A DNA stretch of 64,000 bases, taken from positions 9,458,471 to 9,522,470 of the forward strand of contig OY987247.1 in assembly GCA_963920765.1 (NCBI GenBank). Reading direction: 5' to 3'. The notes under the pieces are model-generated. The model saw only the letters and a list, made by a program, of their open reading frames with translations, made no database searches and was not told the DNA's origin. This document shows, one piece after another, positions 31,444 through 43,040 of this stretch (position 1 is its first letter; every line of letters starts with the position of its first letter). A program made the position numbers and the translations under genes. This stretch comes from Ulota crispa. Lineage: Eukaryota > Streptophyta > Bryopsida > Orthotrichales > Orthotrichaceae.

Positions 31444-34400
31444 TTCTATGAGTGCGGAGGTACATTGTGGTGAGTGGAGATCACATTTGAGCTACATCAG
31501 CCCTTGCAATTCGACCTTGTGCTCTTGGATGACTTCTTTAGCAACTCTTTAGTGTTAGGGGTGCTTTTGTAGTGACATTGCTTCCCATTTGAGCTACTTC
31601 AGCACTTGTCCTATCTTCTAGAGCTTTTGTATCACTTCTCGTGCTTGTTTCATGGTTTGGGGTGCATTTGTGGTTGGAGAGAACCTTTGAGGAGCTTCAC
31701 CCCTCTTTGCATGCTTTTTGGAGTCTTTGGAGATCTTGTTTTGCCTCTTGGAGAGTGGCTCATCCTCATTTAGCTTGGTGGAACACCAAATTCAAGTTTG
31801 TGGAGGTGTGCACCTTGTTTGAGCTTGTTGAAGGATCTAATCTATCATATTGGAGGAGTTGATCCACTTTGGAGCTCATTTGGAGGTTCATTTGTGTTGC
31901 ACAAGATTTTGGAGGTTTGGAGTTGCTAAGGGTGGAGTTGCATTACCAAAGTGCTTGTTTGAAGCACAAGGATGTGATTTTTGAGTTTGTACTTACTTGC
32001 TTTAGATTGGTTTCTACCCTTGCTTGAGTTTATTTGCTCAAGTGGATGCATAGTATTTGCTCAAAGAGGGCTGAAATTGCAAAGAGTGAGTATGAAGGTG
32101 AGATTTGAGTCATAATCTCACATTTTGGATAGATCTTGTGTTCCTTTGAGGGTTGGGTTGTATACTTCAGCCCTTGTGTGTAGAGAGAGCTAAGGTTTGC
32201 TTGGAAGGTGGTTGAGTTGCATACTTCAGCCCCTTGTGTTGGAGCTAGCTAGCATTAAAAGTGGTTGGGTTGCTTACTTTATCCCTTTGAGTGTGGACAG
32301 AGCTAGGGTTTGCTTGGGAGGTGGTTGAGTTGCATACTTCAGCCCCTTGCTATTTTCTTGTGACATTGAGAGCAACTTGAGTTGCTTACTCTAGCCATGA
32401 CCACCTATGAGGGTGAGACACCTCGTGTTGGGGACAAGTTCAATGGAGACAACTTCTCCTTGTTCAAATTCAAGATGGAGATGATCCTTGATGAAAAGCA
32501 TCTTTAGGACATTATTGAGGGCAATGAGACGGCCCCTTCAAGTGAGAGTGATCCCATGGTCATCTCGGCCTTCAAAAAGCGTGAGAGAACCGGCGTTTCG
32601 CATCTTGTGCACTCACATGGTGGATGCACAAATCCAACGCGTCAAGTCTTGTAAAAGAGCTGCGGAAGCATGGAAGACTCTATGCGGCATCCACGAGACC
32701 AAAGGCTTGGCCAATGTGTTGTTTCTGAGGCGCAAGTTTTTCACCATCAAGATGCAAGAAACGGATTACCTCTTGCAACACAACAACAAAGTGAAGACTC
32801 TTGCTGATCAACTCGAAGCCCTTGATGTGCCCGTGACAGAAGGAGACATTATCAAGACCATTTTGGAGAGTTTACCACCTTCTTATGAGAACCTCATTGT
32901 GGCTATGGAGACCAAGGACATCAAAGAGCTCACCCTCACCTACGTGACGTCGCGATTGATGCATGAAGTTACAAGGAAGAAGGAGCATCACATCCTGGCC
33001 ACGGAGAATGCGGCGTTGGTTGCTCGCCACAAGAGTGGTGGAGACTCAACCAAAACTCAAGGTGAGCCCCCTTCTATGCTTCAATTGTGGCAAACCGGGC
33101 CACTTTGCTCGTAATTGCTACAAACGTAAGCATGGCAAGGGTGAAAAGGCCAACAAGGCCAAGGTGCATGAGAGTGGTGACGACTATGCATTTATGGCCT
33201 CTCATGATGGTCCATTGAGCTTTGGGGATGATTGGATCATGGATTCCAGGGCTACCACCCACATGTCACCCCATAGAGCTCATTTTGACACCTTTGTGCC
33301 CATTTCAGCAAGGAAGGTGTTCATGGGTAATGATTCAATGCTCCAAGCCCTTGGGAGGGGCTATATTTTGGTGGACACCTTTGTTGAGAGATGCACCGAA
33401 CGCATTCGGTTCAAAAATGTGTTGTATGTGCCCAAGTTGCAAAACAACCTCCTTTCGGTGAGCAAGATAGTTGAAGGAAGGTTGAATGTGCAATTTGGAG
33501 GCTTTAGATGCATTGTGAGGTCTCCGGATGAAGACACTCAAGCCATGGCATCAAGTGAGGGCAACTTGTACATTTTGCGATGCAAGGTTGTGCATGGAGG
33601 AGAGATTGCCCAAGTTGCCACTTCTACCATGGATGGGCTGATTTTGTGGCATCGACGCATGAGGCACTTGAATGTGCAAAGTTTGAGGGCTCATCCAAGA
33701 TTGGTGAGTGGCCTTGACCTTCCCAAGTCCCATGGTGATGACTTGCCTACTGCTTATGAAAGTTGCATTGAGGGAAAACAACAACGGCACTCATTTCCGA
33801 AGGATGGTGCCACACGTGCCACCAAGGTGTTGGGCATTATGCATTCAGATGTATGTGGCCCTATGAAGACCACATCATTGGGTGGGGCAAAGTACTTTTT
33901 GACATTCATTGACAACTTTTCAAGCTAGGTGTGGGTGTACTTTCTCAAGGCCAAGAGCAAGTGCTGTAAGCAATTCAACGTGTTCAAAGCCTTGGTGGAG
34001 AAGGAGGCGGAGTGCTCCATCAAGGTATTGTGGTCCGACAACGGTGGGGAGTACACTTTCAACCAATTCGAGGCATATTTGAAGGCCCAAGGTATTGTGC
34101 ATCAAACCTCAACTTTACATACATTGCAGCAAAATGAAGTGGCCAAGAGGGCCAATCGCACCGTTGTGGAGATGGCTAGGAGCATGATCTATGGCCAAAA
34201 GCTTAGGTTGGAGTATTGGGCTGAGGCGGTGAGCAACGCGCTGTACATTTGCAATCGATGCCCTACTAGTGCAGTGCATGGCAAGACTCCACAAGAGGCG
34301 TGGAGTGAGAGGAGGCCTTTGGTGGCGCATATCAGGGTGTTTGGGTGTGTTGCATATGCCAAAATCCCCGATGCATCAAGAACCAAATTTGATGCAAAGG

Positions 34401-36467
34401 CCATAAGGTGTTTGTTTTTGGGATATTGTGAGGGCTCCAAAGCATATAGATTGTTTTGCTTAGAGTTCAAAAAGATCATTCGATATTGTGATGTGACCTT
34501 TTGTGAGCATGGAGAGTTGCAAAGAGAGTTGGAGTTGCTTCCAAGTGGGAGTAGTGGTGACCTTGTTGTGGACACACCTCCAACGCCCTCGGATGATGAT
34601 GATGATGATGATGATGGACACGATGAGGACCACCCCCTGGAGCATGGAGATGGTAACCTTGTAGAGGATGCAAGTGCAAGCCAAGGCGATGAGGGCTCCA
34701 AGCCCAAGAAAGTCACAAAGAAGAAGAACGCACAATGCATTGTTTCAAGAGCTGAAGAGGGAGGTACTCAACATGTGGGAGGTGTGCGGCGGTCCACAAG
34801 GGTAAGCAAGCCTTTGGGGGAATGGTGGATGAACCACATCTTTCCTCAACCATCTTCCAACTCAGATCATGCAAATGTGGCCCTTGTTTATGACCCGACC
34901 ACACTTGAAAAGGCCTTGGAGTCTCGAGATGCAAGCAAGTGGGAGGCAGCCATGGAGGAGGAGTACATTTCTCTTCATGCCAACGGCACGTGGGAGTTGA
35001 CCATCCTTCCTCCATTTCGCAAGGCCGTGGGATGTAAGTGGGTGTTCAAAACCAAGAGAGATGCCACAGGAGAGATCGTGCATCACAAGGCAAGGTTGGT
35101 GGCAAGGGGATTCTCTCAAGTCCAAGGAGTGAACTTCAACGAGACTTTTGCTCCGGTGGCCAAGTTCACCACAATACGGTGCATTGTGGCCCTTAGAGCT
35201 TCGTTGAATTTAGAGATGCATCAAATGGATGTCAAGACGACCTTTCTCAACGGCGACTTGGAGGAGGACATCTACATGGAGCAACCCAAGGGGTTTGTGC
35301 AACGTGGTCATGAGCACCTAGTTTGCAAGCTCACAAAGTTCTTGTATGGACTAAAGCAAGCATCAAGAGCTTGGTACCAAGAGATTGATGCAAGTCTTTT
35401 GGATTTTGACTTTGAGAGGAGTGTGGCTGACCATAGCTTGTATTTTGCACAAGTGAAAGCCCATGTGATGCTTGTGCTTGTGTACGTTGATGATTTGATC
35501 ATTCTTTCTAGCAACGTGGAGACCATGGGTGCGTTGAAGGCCAAGTTGGAGGCGGATTACAAGATGACGGACTTGGGAGAATTGCACTATTGCCTTGAAG
35601 TGGAGTTTGCAAGAGATCGAGGTGCGAGGACCATCACCATGAGTCAAGCCAAGTATGTGGAGGAGGTGCTGAAGCTGTTTGGCATGGAGGATTGCAAACC
35701 CATTGGCACTCCAATGGACACCAAGGTGAGGTTGGTGAAGCTCAGCATGGAAGAGTATGATGCGGACGCTTCGAGGATGGTGAATGTGCCATACAAATCA
35801 GCGGTTGGTTCATTGATATATGCCATGGTGGGTACAAGGGCTGGTTTGGCCTTTGCCATTAGCACGGTGAGTCAGCACATGGTAAGGCCGGGATGGAGTC
35901 ATTGGATGGCGGTGAAGAGGTTCATGAGGTACCTCAAAGGCACCTCTCATGTGAAGTTGAAATTGAGAGGAGGGCACATACGCTTGATGGGGTACTGTGA
36001 TGCAGATGGGGCTGGCAATGCCAATGACAGGAAGTCCACCACGGATTACGCATTTAGCCTTGAAAAGGCCTGGTGTCATGGAGCAGCAAGAAGCAATGCA
36101 CGGTGGCTTTATCTACGACAGTGGCATAGTACATGGCGGCGAGCCATTGCACAAAGGAGGCCATGTGGCTAAGGCAGCTCTTGGAGGATGTGGGTTGTGA
36201 GGACGTGGAGGGCACGTTGATATTGTGTGACAATCAAGGTGCCATAGCTCTTGGCAAGAACACGGTACACCATGCGAGGACGAAACACATCGAGGTGCAA
36301 TACCATTTTGTGAGGGAGAAAGTGGAGAAGGGAAGCATCACATTGGAGTATTGTCTAACTGAGGACATGTTGGCAGATGTGATGACAAAAGCGTTGGCAA
36401 GGGATAGGCATGAGCGTTTGACGAGAGCCATGGGCATTGGGGACTTTGCCCAATCGCAAAGTGGGAG

Positions 36468-36749
36468 TGTTGAAAGGTTAGAATAAAGCATTAGGAGTTT
36501 GCTCTAGGCCAAAGGAGATATGCTAGGTGGGGTACTTAGCATTGGGGAGAGAGGACGTGGTAGGAGGCACCCCATACGGAGGATCAGCCCATGAGAGTGG
36601 TTATCCCATATAATTTGGTGAAGGGAGAGTGGTTGGGAGAGTATATAAATGAGAGGGTTTGGGTATCCTCTCATCTCTTCCATTTGTATGTTATACATTT
36701 GAGTATACTATGTGTGCTTTTGCTCTTCTATCTTCCCTATGTTTACAAT
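36468..36749 (+). repeat. 3' LTR of element F
   Basis: About 282 bp from TGTTGAAAGG to GTTTACAAT, preceded by AAAGTGGGAG. Beyond it the LTR of copy G resumes. Confidence 0.9.
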
Positions 36750-38126
36750 TCTACCTAGCATATCTCCTTTGGCCTAGAGCAAACTCATAATGCTCTATTC
36801 CAACTTTTCAACACTCGCACTTTGCGATTGGCCAAATTCCCCAATGCCCACGGCTCGCATCAAACGCTCATGTCTATTCCTTGCCAATGCCTTTGTTATC
36901 ACATCTGCGAACATGTCCTCAGTTGGGCAATACTCTAATGTGATGCTTTCCTTCTCCATATTCCCCTCACGAAATAGTGTTGCACCTTAATGTGCTTCGA
37001 CCTGGCATGGTGCTCCGGGTTCTCGGCAAGAGCTATGGCACTTTGATTGTCACACAGTATCAATGTGCCTTCCACGTCTCCACACCTCACATCCTCCAAG
37101 AGCTGTCGTAGCCATATGGCCTCTCTTGTGCAATGACTCGCCGCCATGTACTTTGCCTTTGTTGTGGATAAAGGCACTGTGGATTGCTTCTTGCTACTCC
37201 ATGACACCATGCCCTCTCCAAAGCTAAATGCGAATCCCGTGGTGAACTTCCTATTGTTGGCATCGTTAGCCCAATTCGCATCACAGTACTCCATCAAGCG
37301 TATATGCCCTCCTCCCAATTTCAACTTCACACAAAAGGTGCCCTTGAGGTACCTCATGATCCTCTTCACCACCATCCAATGACTCCATCCTGGCCTTGCC
37401 ATATGCTAGCTCACTGTGCTAATGGCAAAGGCCAAATTAGCCCTTGTACCCACCATGGCATACATCAATGATCCAACTGCTGATTTGTATGGCACACTCA
37501 CCATCCCCGAAGCATCCGCATCATACTCTTCCATGTTAAGCTTCATCAACTTCACCTTGGTGTCCAATGGAGTGCCAATGGATTTGCAATCCTCCATGCC
37601 GAACCGCTTCAGCACCTCCTCCACATACATGCACCCATGGTCTCCACGTTGCTAGAGAGAATGATCAAGTCATCAACATACACAAGCACAAGCATCACAT
37701 GGGCTCCCACTTGTGCAAAATACAAGCTATGGTCAGCCACACTTTTCTCAAAGCCAAAATCTAAAAGACTTGCATCAGTCTTTTGGTACTATGCTCTCGA
37801 TGCTTGCTTTAGTCCATACAAAGACTTTGTGAGCTTGCAAACTAGATGCTCATGACTACGTTGCACGAACCCCTTGGGTTGCTCCATGTAGATGTCCTCC
37901 TCCAAATCGCCGTTGAGGAAGGCCAATTTTACATCCATTTGATGCATTTCCAAATCCAACAAAGCTCCAAGGGCCACAATGCACCGTATGGTGGTGAACT
38001 TGGCCACGGGAGCAAAAATCTCGTTGGAGTCCACTCCTTGAACTTGAGAGAATCCCTTTGCCACCAACCTTGCCTTGTGACGCACAATCTCACCCGTGGC
38101 ATCTGTCTTGGTTTTGAACACCCACT

Positions 38127-38409
38127 TGTTGAAAGGTTGGAATAGAGCATTAGGAGTTTGCTCTAGGCTAAAAGAGATATGCTAGGTGGGGTACTTAGCA
38201 TTGGAGTGAGAACACGTGGTAGGAGGCACCCCATAAAGAGGATCAACCCATGAGATTGGTTATCCCATATGGTTAGGTGAAGGGAGAGTGGTTGGAAGAG
38301 TATATAGATGAGAGGGTTTGGAAACCTTGTCATGTCTGCCATTTGTATCTTATACATTTGAGTATACCATGTGTGCTTTTGCTCGTCTATTTTCCCTATG
38401 CTTTCAATA
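38127..38409 (+). repeat. Lone Copia LTR
   Basis: 283 bp, TGTTGAAAGG to CTTTCAATA, with no leader or primer site after it. It cuts minus-strand RT of copy G on its left and borders non-repetitive AT-rich DNA on its right. Flanking pentamers do not match, so it may be a recombination product and not a simple solo LTR. Confidence 0.88.
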
Positions 38410-41320
38410 GTCTTCTACATGGAAAAATCAACCTCAATTTTGTATAGAGCAATTTTTTTGATGTTAGAGCAATCAAAGGATTTTGAAACTTTTCGGCAGC
38501 AAAGAAAAGCCTTTTGTTTCACTTGAGATGTCAATATTTCACTCTTCTACTTCTAGAGTGAGCTGATTCGTTTCTCTCGAGTACCTTCCATAGTTTAGAG
38601 CAAGATTCTAAGGTTAAATTTTAAAGAAAAAATTGTCTTACCTTTGTACTCATTCCCTCAAAAGTGGTGTTTTTCAATGATTTTTATAGAAAAATGAGCT
38701 TGGTCTTTTAGGGGGTAATTGTGACTTTAGAGTGACCTCAGTTTGAATGTGTGGTTAGACTATACTATGACCTTGTGTCTGCATTTGTGAATAGTGTGTG
38801 ATTGTTTTGTGACTTCTTTGTGAATACCTACTAAGTCATTTGTGACTGGTTTGTGACTAGTTTGTGACTATAGTTTGTATGCTTTTATGATTGGTTCGTG
38901 ACTATATTCTATAGAAATAGTTATTGCATTGTGAAGTCCAAATGTGATGTAAAAGTATGTCTACTATGCCTTGACTAAATGGTCACTCAAATATAACTCC
39001 ACTATGTTTCATTGATCAGTTTGTTACTACTATTCAATGACTCATTAGCCATTGGCCTACGCCTCTAGAGTCACTCAAGGTAAAAGCGCACTACGATCAC
39101 CCCCCCCCAAAGGTCCAAAAATTGGAACAAAATGTACACATTTGGTACAAAATTTACACATTTTGATACTAAATGGAGCCAAAATGTCAATTTAAACCAA
39201 AATGCAATGGTGGCCCATTTGAATCAAAAGGCCTTCTTGTAGATTTCTAAATTAAAAAATTAAAAAAAAACATTTTAAGCCATTTTTTAGGCCTTGTACT
39301 CAAATCAAACATTTGCAAGGATAGTTTCTTATAGAGATTTATAAACCCAAATTAAATGCTAAGGTATAGTACCTAAACATTAGGACATTGAATTTAGCTC
39401 TTTCAATTGCAAGAATCAAATCCAAAACTTGACCAAAAAAGTCCAAACAAGGTACATCTAAATTCGTGACAGGATAAAACTTTTGTGTTTATATTTTGCA
39501 TTAAATTAATAGGTGCAAGTCAAGTTTTGTTTTGCAATTTGCAGTATACATGAGATATAAGACTCCAAATAATTTAAATTTTCTTAAAAATGTGACCCAC
39601 AACTATAGTAAAATTCACTCCAAACTTCCATCCTATGTAGAAATTGTGTTGTGACTACAAATTTGTACAAGGGTGATTGCAAGAAACACTAGTACTATTT
39701 TGTGTCTCTTTGCTTGCTTAGGGGTGCTTTTTGGCTTGTAACTTTTGTTCAGCAAGGTTTTTTGAGCTGAAATTTCAGAAGAAGGTACATGTCATAATTA
39801 TTGACCTTCTATAATTTTTGCAATTTTTTTAAAATTATTTTACTATTTTTAAATAACTCCCAAATAGGTGTCTACCTTGGCCATTTTGGGGGTTTTTAGT
39901 ACTATTTTGGGTCCAGAAAAGCAAATCTCATGCCACAAATGAGGGAGGTTGTTCATCACAAAGCATTACATGGATGTATAGAAGGGTTCTAGGAAATTGT
40001 GAATCCTTTGCCTTCCACATGCTCTCAAAGTGGGCATCCTTTGGTCAAGCATTGGAGAAAGAACACAAACTTCTCCAAAAAAGCAATTTCATCAATTCAA
40101 GTGTCTCAAATAGAGCAAAAACAAAAAAAATTATTTTATTTTTTCAAATTTTTTTACTATTTTCTAAAAAGCAGAAAGGAAATTGCCATTTTTCTTGGTA
40201 ATTTTTGTCCCTCTATTTTTGTGCATAACTTTTAGAATTTTTTTTTCTGGGTCTGAATTTTCACAAGTATGCTACTTTAAGTGGTTTACAAAATTTCCAT
40301 ATTTTATTTTATTTATAAAAAAAAATTCAAAAGCTCATAGTACTAGCTGTACTATGGCTATTTGCAACAAAACTGGCAAGTCATTCTTGCAATTACCCAC
40401 AATTGTAGTGTGCTTTCACCCCTCAGGCCCTCACTTGGCTACTATAGTATGACTTCATGGCGACTAGAAACCAATTATTTCATTGCCTTCATGCCACTTG
40501 GATAAAATTGGACCAAGACTAATGGCCCATAAAGTTACTACTATAAATCAATTCAATGGCCACTTAGCTACAACTATACAACAACCCATACAACTCTACC
40601 ATGACTCACTAACAACTAAGTGACAACAGTCATATGACTTTACAACCACCAAGTGCTACTACTACATGACTCAATAGTTATTGGATTGCAAATCTATTAC
40701 AACTAATTGGCCACTAGTCTAGGAGTGTACTATGACTTGTTGGCAACCTCGTTACGACTTGATGATCAATCTAGTTGCAATTGCACAACAACCTCTCTTG
40801 CAACTCAGTTATATGGCAAGTAAATTGTTTTACAGTAAATAACCATTTATTAATATTACTAATCCTCCCTTAAATAATTTCAAACCCCAACCAGAAACAA
40901 CTATAATGCAACTATAGATCTACACAATTATTACTGGAAAACAAATCCTTACTCTATATACACAACTTTAAATCAACTAGGCCGGAATTAAAATGCAACT
41001 CTCATGTGCACATGCAATGTTCAAATCTATCCCAACAAGGGATAGATTAGTGTATTTTAAGTCACGACAATTCTGCTCTTTATAAATAGGCATACAACAC
41101 CTAGTACAAGAAACCCCTCCACCATAAGTCGTAAGTGAGTTGTTGTACATAGTCATGTTTGAGTTGGGAGAGTATTCTTTTGGTCGAGCACATAGAGGAG
41201 AATAGGGCAATCTTGGTGGCCAACAAAGCAAAAAAAAATCTAACATTCTGCTAACACCAATGAAGAACTTTGTGGCAGAAGTGTCATAATGATGAGAAAT
41301 ACTTATTAGTTATTGTGTCC
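38410..41320. other. AT-rich intergenic stretch, no gene seen
   Basis: No domain-like frame. 38740-38900 is rich in the word TTTGTGACT (about eight loose copies), and 40500-40760 has scattered inverted forms such as ATGACTCA and AGTGACAA. This might be the subterminal sequence of an unrecognised transposon, but no ends were found. A run of nine C occurs near 39101-39109. Confidence 0.45.
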
Positions 41321-41323
41321 TAA

Positions 41324-41750
41324 GGGCATCACCACTCGGCCCTAATAAAAGCAAGCCATTTTGGCTTGCAAATGGTGGGGGCCAAGTGGATGCCATCTTG
41401 TTTTTAGGCCAGCAAGAACCACCATGACCTTTGAGGCAGGCTGGTTACCCCTTGCTGATAATTCCATAGTGCCACTTGTTGAATCCCATTTGCCCTCTAC
41501 TAGCAACCCCATCATTGCCGGCCTTTTACTAGCTCCCCTCAGCTGACAGGTCGCATGCAACATGCCAGTAGTGATTTTGAAGGCCATTTTGAAGCCTGCA
41601 TACACACCTCGTTTTGCAAGGAAGTTCTTGTTTGTAGGCCAACTTGCCAAAGAGGCCATCCAAAAAGCAAGCTAGATGGGGCAGTTTTGCAGGCTTAACC
41701 TAAGAGGTCATCCATTTTGGGGCTGGTTTTGAAGCCGGGTGATGATGCTC
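41324..41750. mobile_element. PIF/Harbinger-like MITE
   Basis: About 427 bp. The left end GGGCATCACCACTCGGC and the inverted right end GAGCATCATCACCCGGC form imperfect ~17-bp inverted repeats. Both sides are flanked by TAA (41321-41323 and 41751-41753), the 3-bp duplication typical of PIF/Harbinger. There is no transposase. Confidence 0.65.
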
Positions 41751-41753
41751 TAA

Positions 41754-43040
41754 ACAACACGTTTTGCGTGACTAAGAGTCAACTGGGAGTGGTGTAGTTA
41801 TAATATAGTAGTTTGTGACCCAAACAACTTTAAACTAAGTTGTTTTTAGAGTCAAATTTTTCTTGTTTTCTTCTAGTGTAAAAATAAGAAAGGTACCCTT
41901 GGGCATTTAGGGGTTAAAGGACTAGGCTATGTCTATGCAAAAAAAACCTTATGTAGAATCCATGCTTGTGGCTCCATGAATGGACAACTTGCACTTGTAT
42001 GAGAGTGAGAACAAAATGGAATTATTTTTGGGTCATTCGTAAAGCATGTTGCTCAAGAATGCATAACATGGTTGCTCAAAATGCAGATAGAGGATTTAGC
42101 AAATGAAAACGACATCAATGGATATCTTAGAGGAACTGGTGGGTAGGTACTAAAAAGGCAACATAGAATCCATGCTTTGCTTGAGATGAATGCATGAACA
42201 TGCAAATGCGTGACCAAGTTAGCAAGAACACAAAAAATGAAGGCAAAAAGTGAGACTTTGCCTTCAATTTTGCGTATTTGGCCCTGTTTCATTTCCATGG
42301 AGGCAATTACGGTGAATCCATGGGCAACTAGTCTGACTACATTGGAGGCAACTACAGGGAATCCATGCGCAAACACCATGAAAACAGGGCAACCAAGGAC
42401 TCAAAGGTTCACAATAGAAAGGAGGAAGGGAAAGCAACTCAGCCAGAAAACAAAAAGGAAACTACTCCGAAAACTATCCATGTTTCTATTTCATATGTAA
42501 GCCTGTTTCATGAAAAGTCAGAGGTATATTGGTAAATTTCCCAATAATACAGCAACAATGACACTCACTCAATGACCAGCAATTAAACACTTCGAAAACG
42601 AACTGACAAGTATTTTAATCACAGATCTAAAATACACATTCCACATACAACGCTCAAACCAGACTTGCGTTGACTCAAGCAATTGATGTCCCCTCTAGTC
42701 ACCAAGTGCTACATGCTAGAATTTGAAGGCAAATCGGCCTATGGACTCCAGGTTGACTTCCTGGATGGATTCGTCTGCTTGTGTACAGGCCCACTACCAA
42801 AACTGTACAATGCATCTAATTGCCAGATTTAAAATCTCAAAACAAAAAACCCATGCTTTCTGATAAGTAAGCAAGCGAGACTACACTCTTAATCGAACAG
42901 TTCCTGTATAAACATCTCTAGTATCTACCATGTTAAAGATACATCTGATCGGACAACTCCCACACAATGACCTGAGAAACAATGTGATGAGGTGGTGTAA
43001 TTAAAGAGGGTTGAGTGTAGTAGTAGTAGTACTACTACTA
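41754..43040. other. Intergenic and 3' flank of the VPS13-like gene
   Basis: No gene recognised. 42299-42328 and 42342-42371 are diverged direct copies (GGAGGCAA..TAC..GAATCCATG) bounded by an inverted word GCCCTGTTTCAT/ATGAAAACAGGGC (about 42282 and 42378), perhaps a tiny MITE. Near 41900-41917 is a copy of the TTAA-linked terminus GGCATTTAGGGGTTAA. A TAG/CTA trinucleotide run at about 43017-43045 spans the VPS13 stop codon. Confidence 0.45.

Larger units (their letters stand above)
31147..36749 (+). mobile_element. Full-length but broken Copia element F
   Basis: Plus-strand copy with both LTRs (31147-31429, 36468-36749), primer site, leader, gag, protease, integrase, RT and RNase H in the family order. 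It sits inside the LTR of copy G. The LTRs differ at about 23 of 282 positions (~8%), so it is several times older than element E. The coding region is broken, with roughly half a dozen breaks. No matching 5-bp target duplication is evident. Its 33928-34997 part is nearly identical to fragment C. Confidence 0.92.
25446..38126 (-). mobile_element. Old Copia copy G, interrupted by two later insertions
   Basis: Minus-strand copy seen in three pieces. Its LTR tip (25446-25452) continues at 30973-31146 after element E, and the rest of the LTR (36750-36813) plus RNase H and RT (36814-38126) follows element F. It is therefore the oldest layer of the stack. The gag end is absent because it is cut at 38126 by a lone LTR. 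Broken fossil. Confidence 0.8.

Noticed and set aside
41342-41659. 105-codon minus-strand frame
   Set aside because: It lies wholly within the Harbinger-like MITE and has no recognisable domain.
42299-42371. Short direct duplication as a coding repeat
   Set aside because: Only two diverged copies within inverted words and no conserved frame; more likely a tiny MITE or local duplication.
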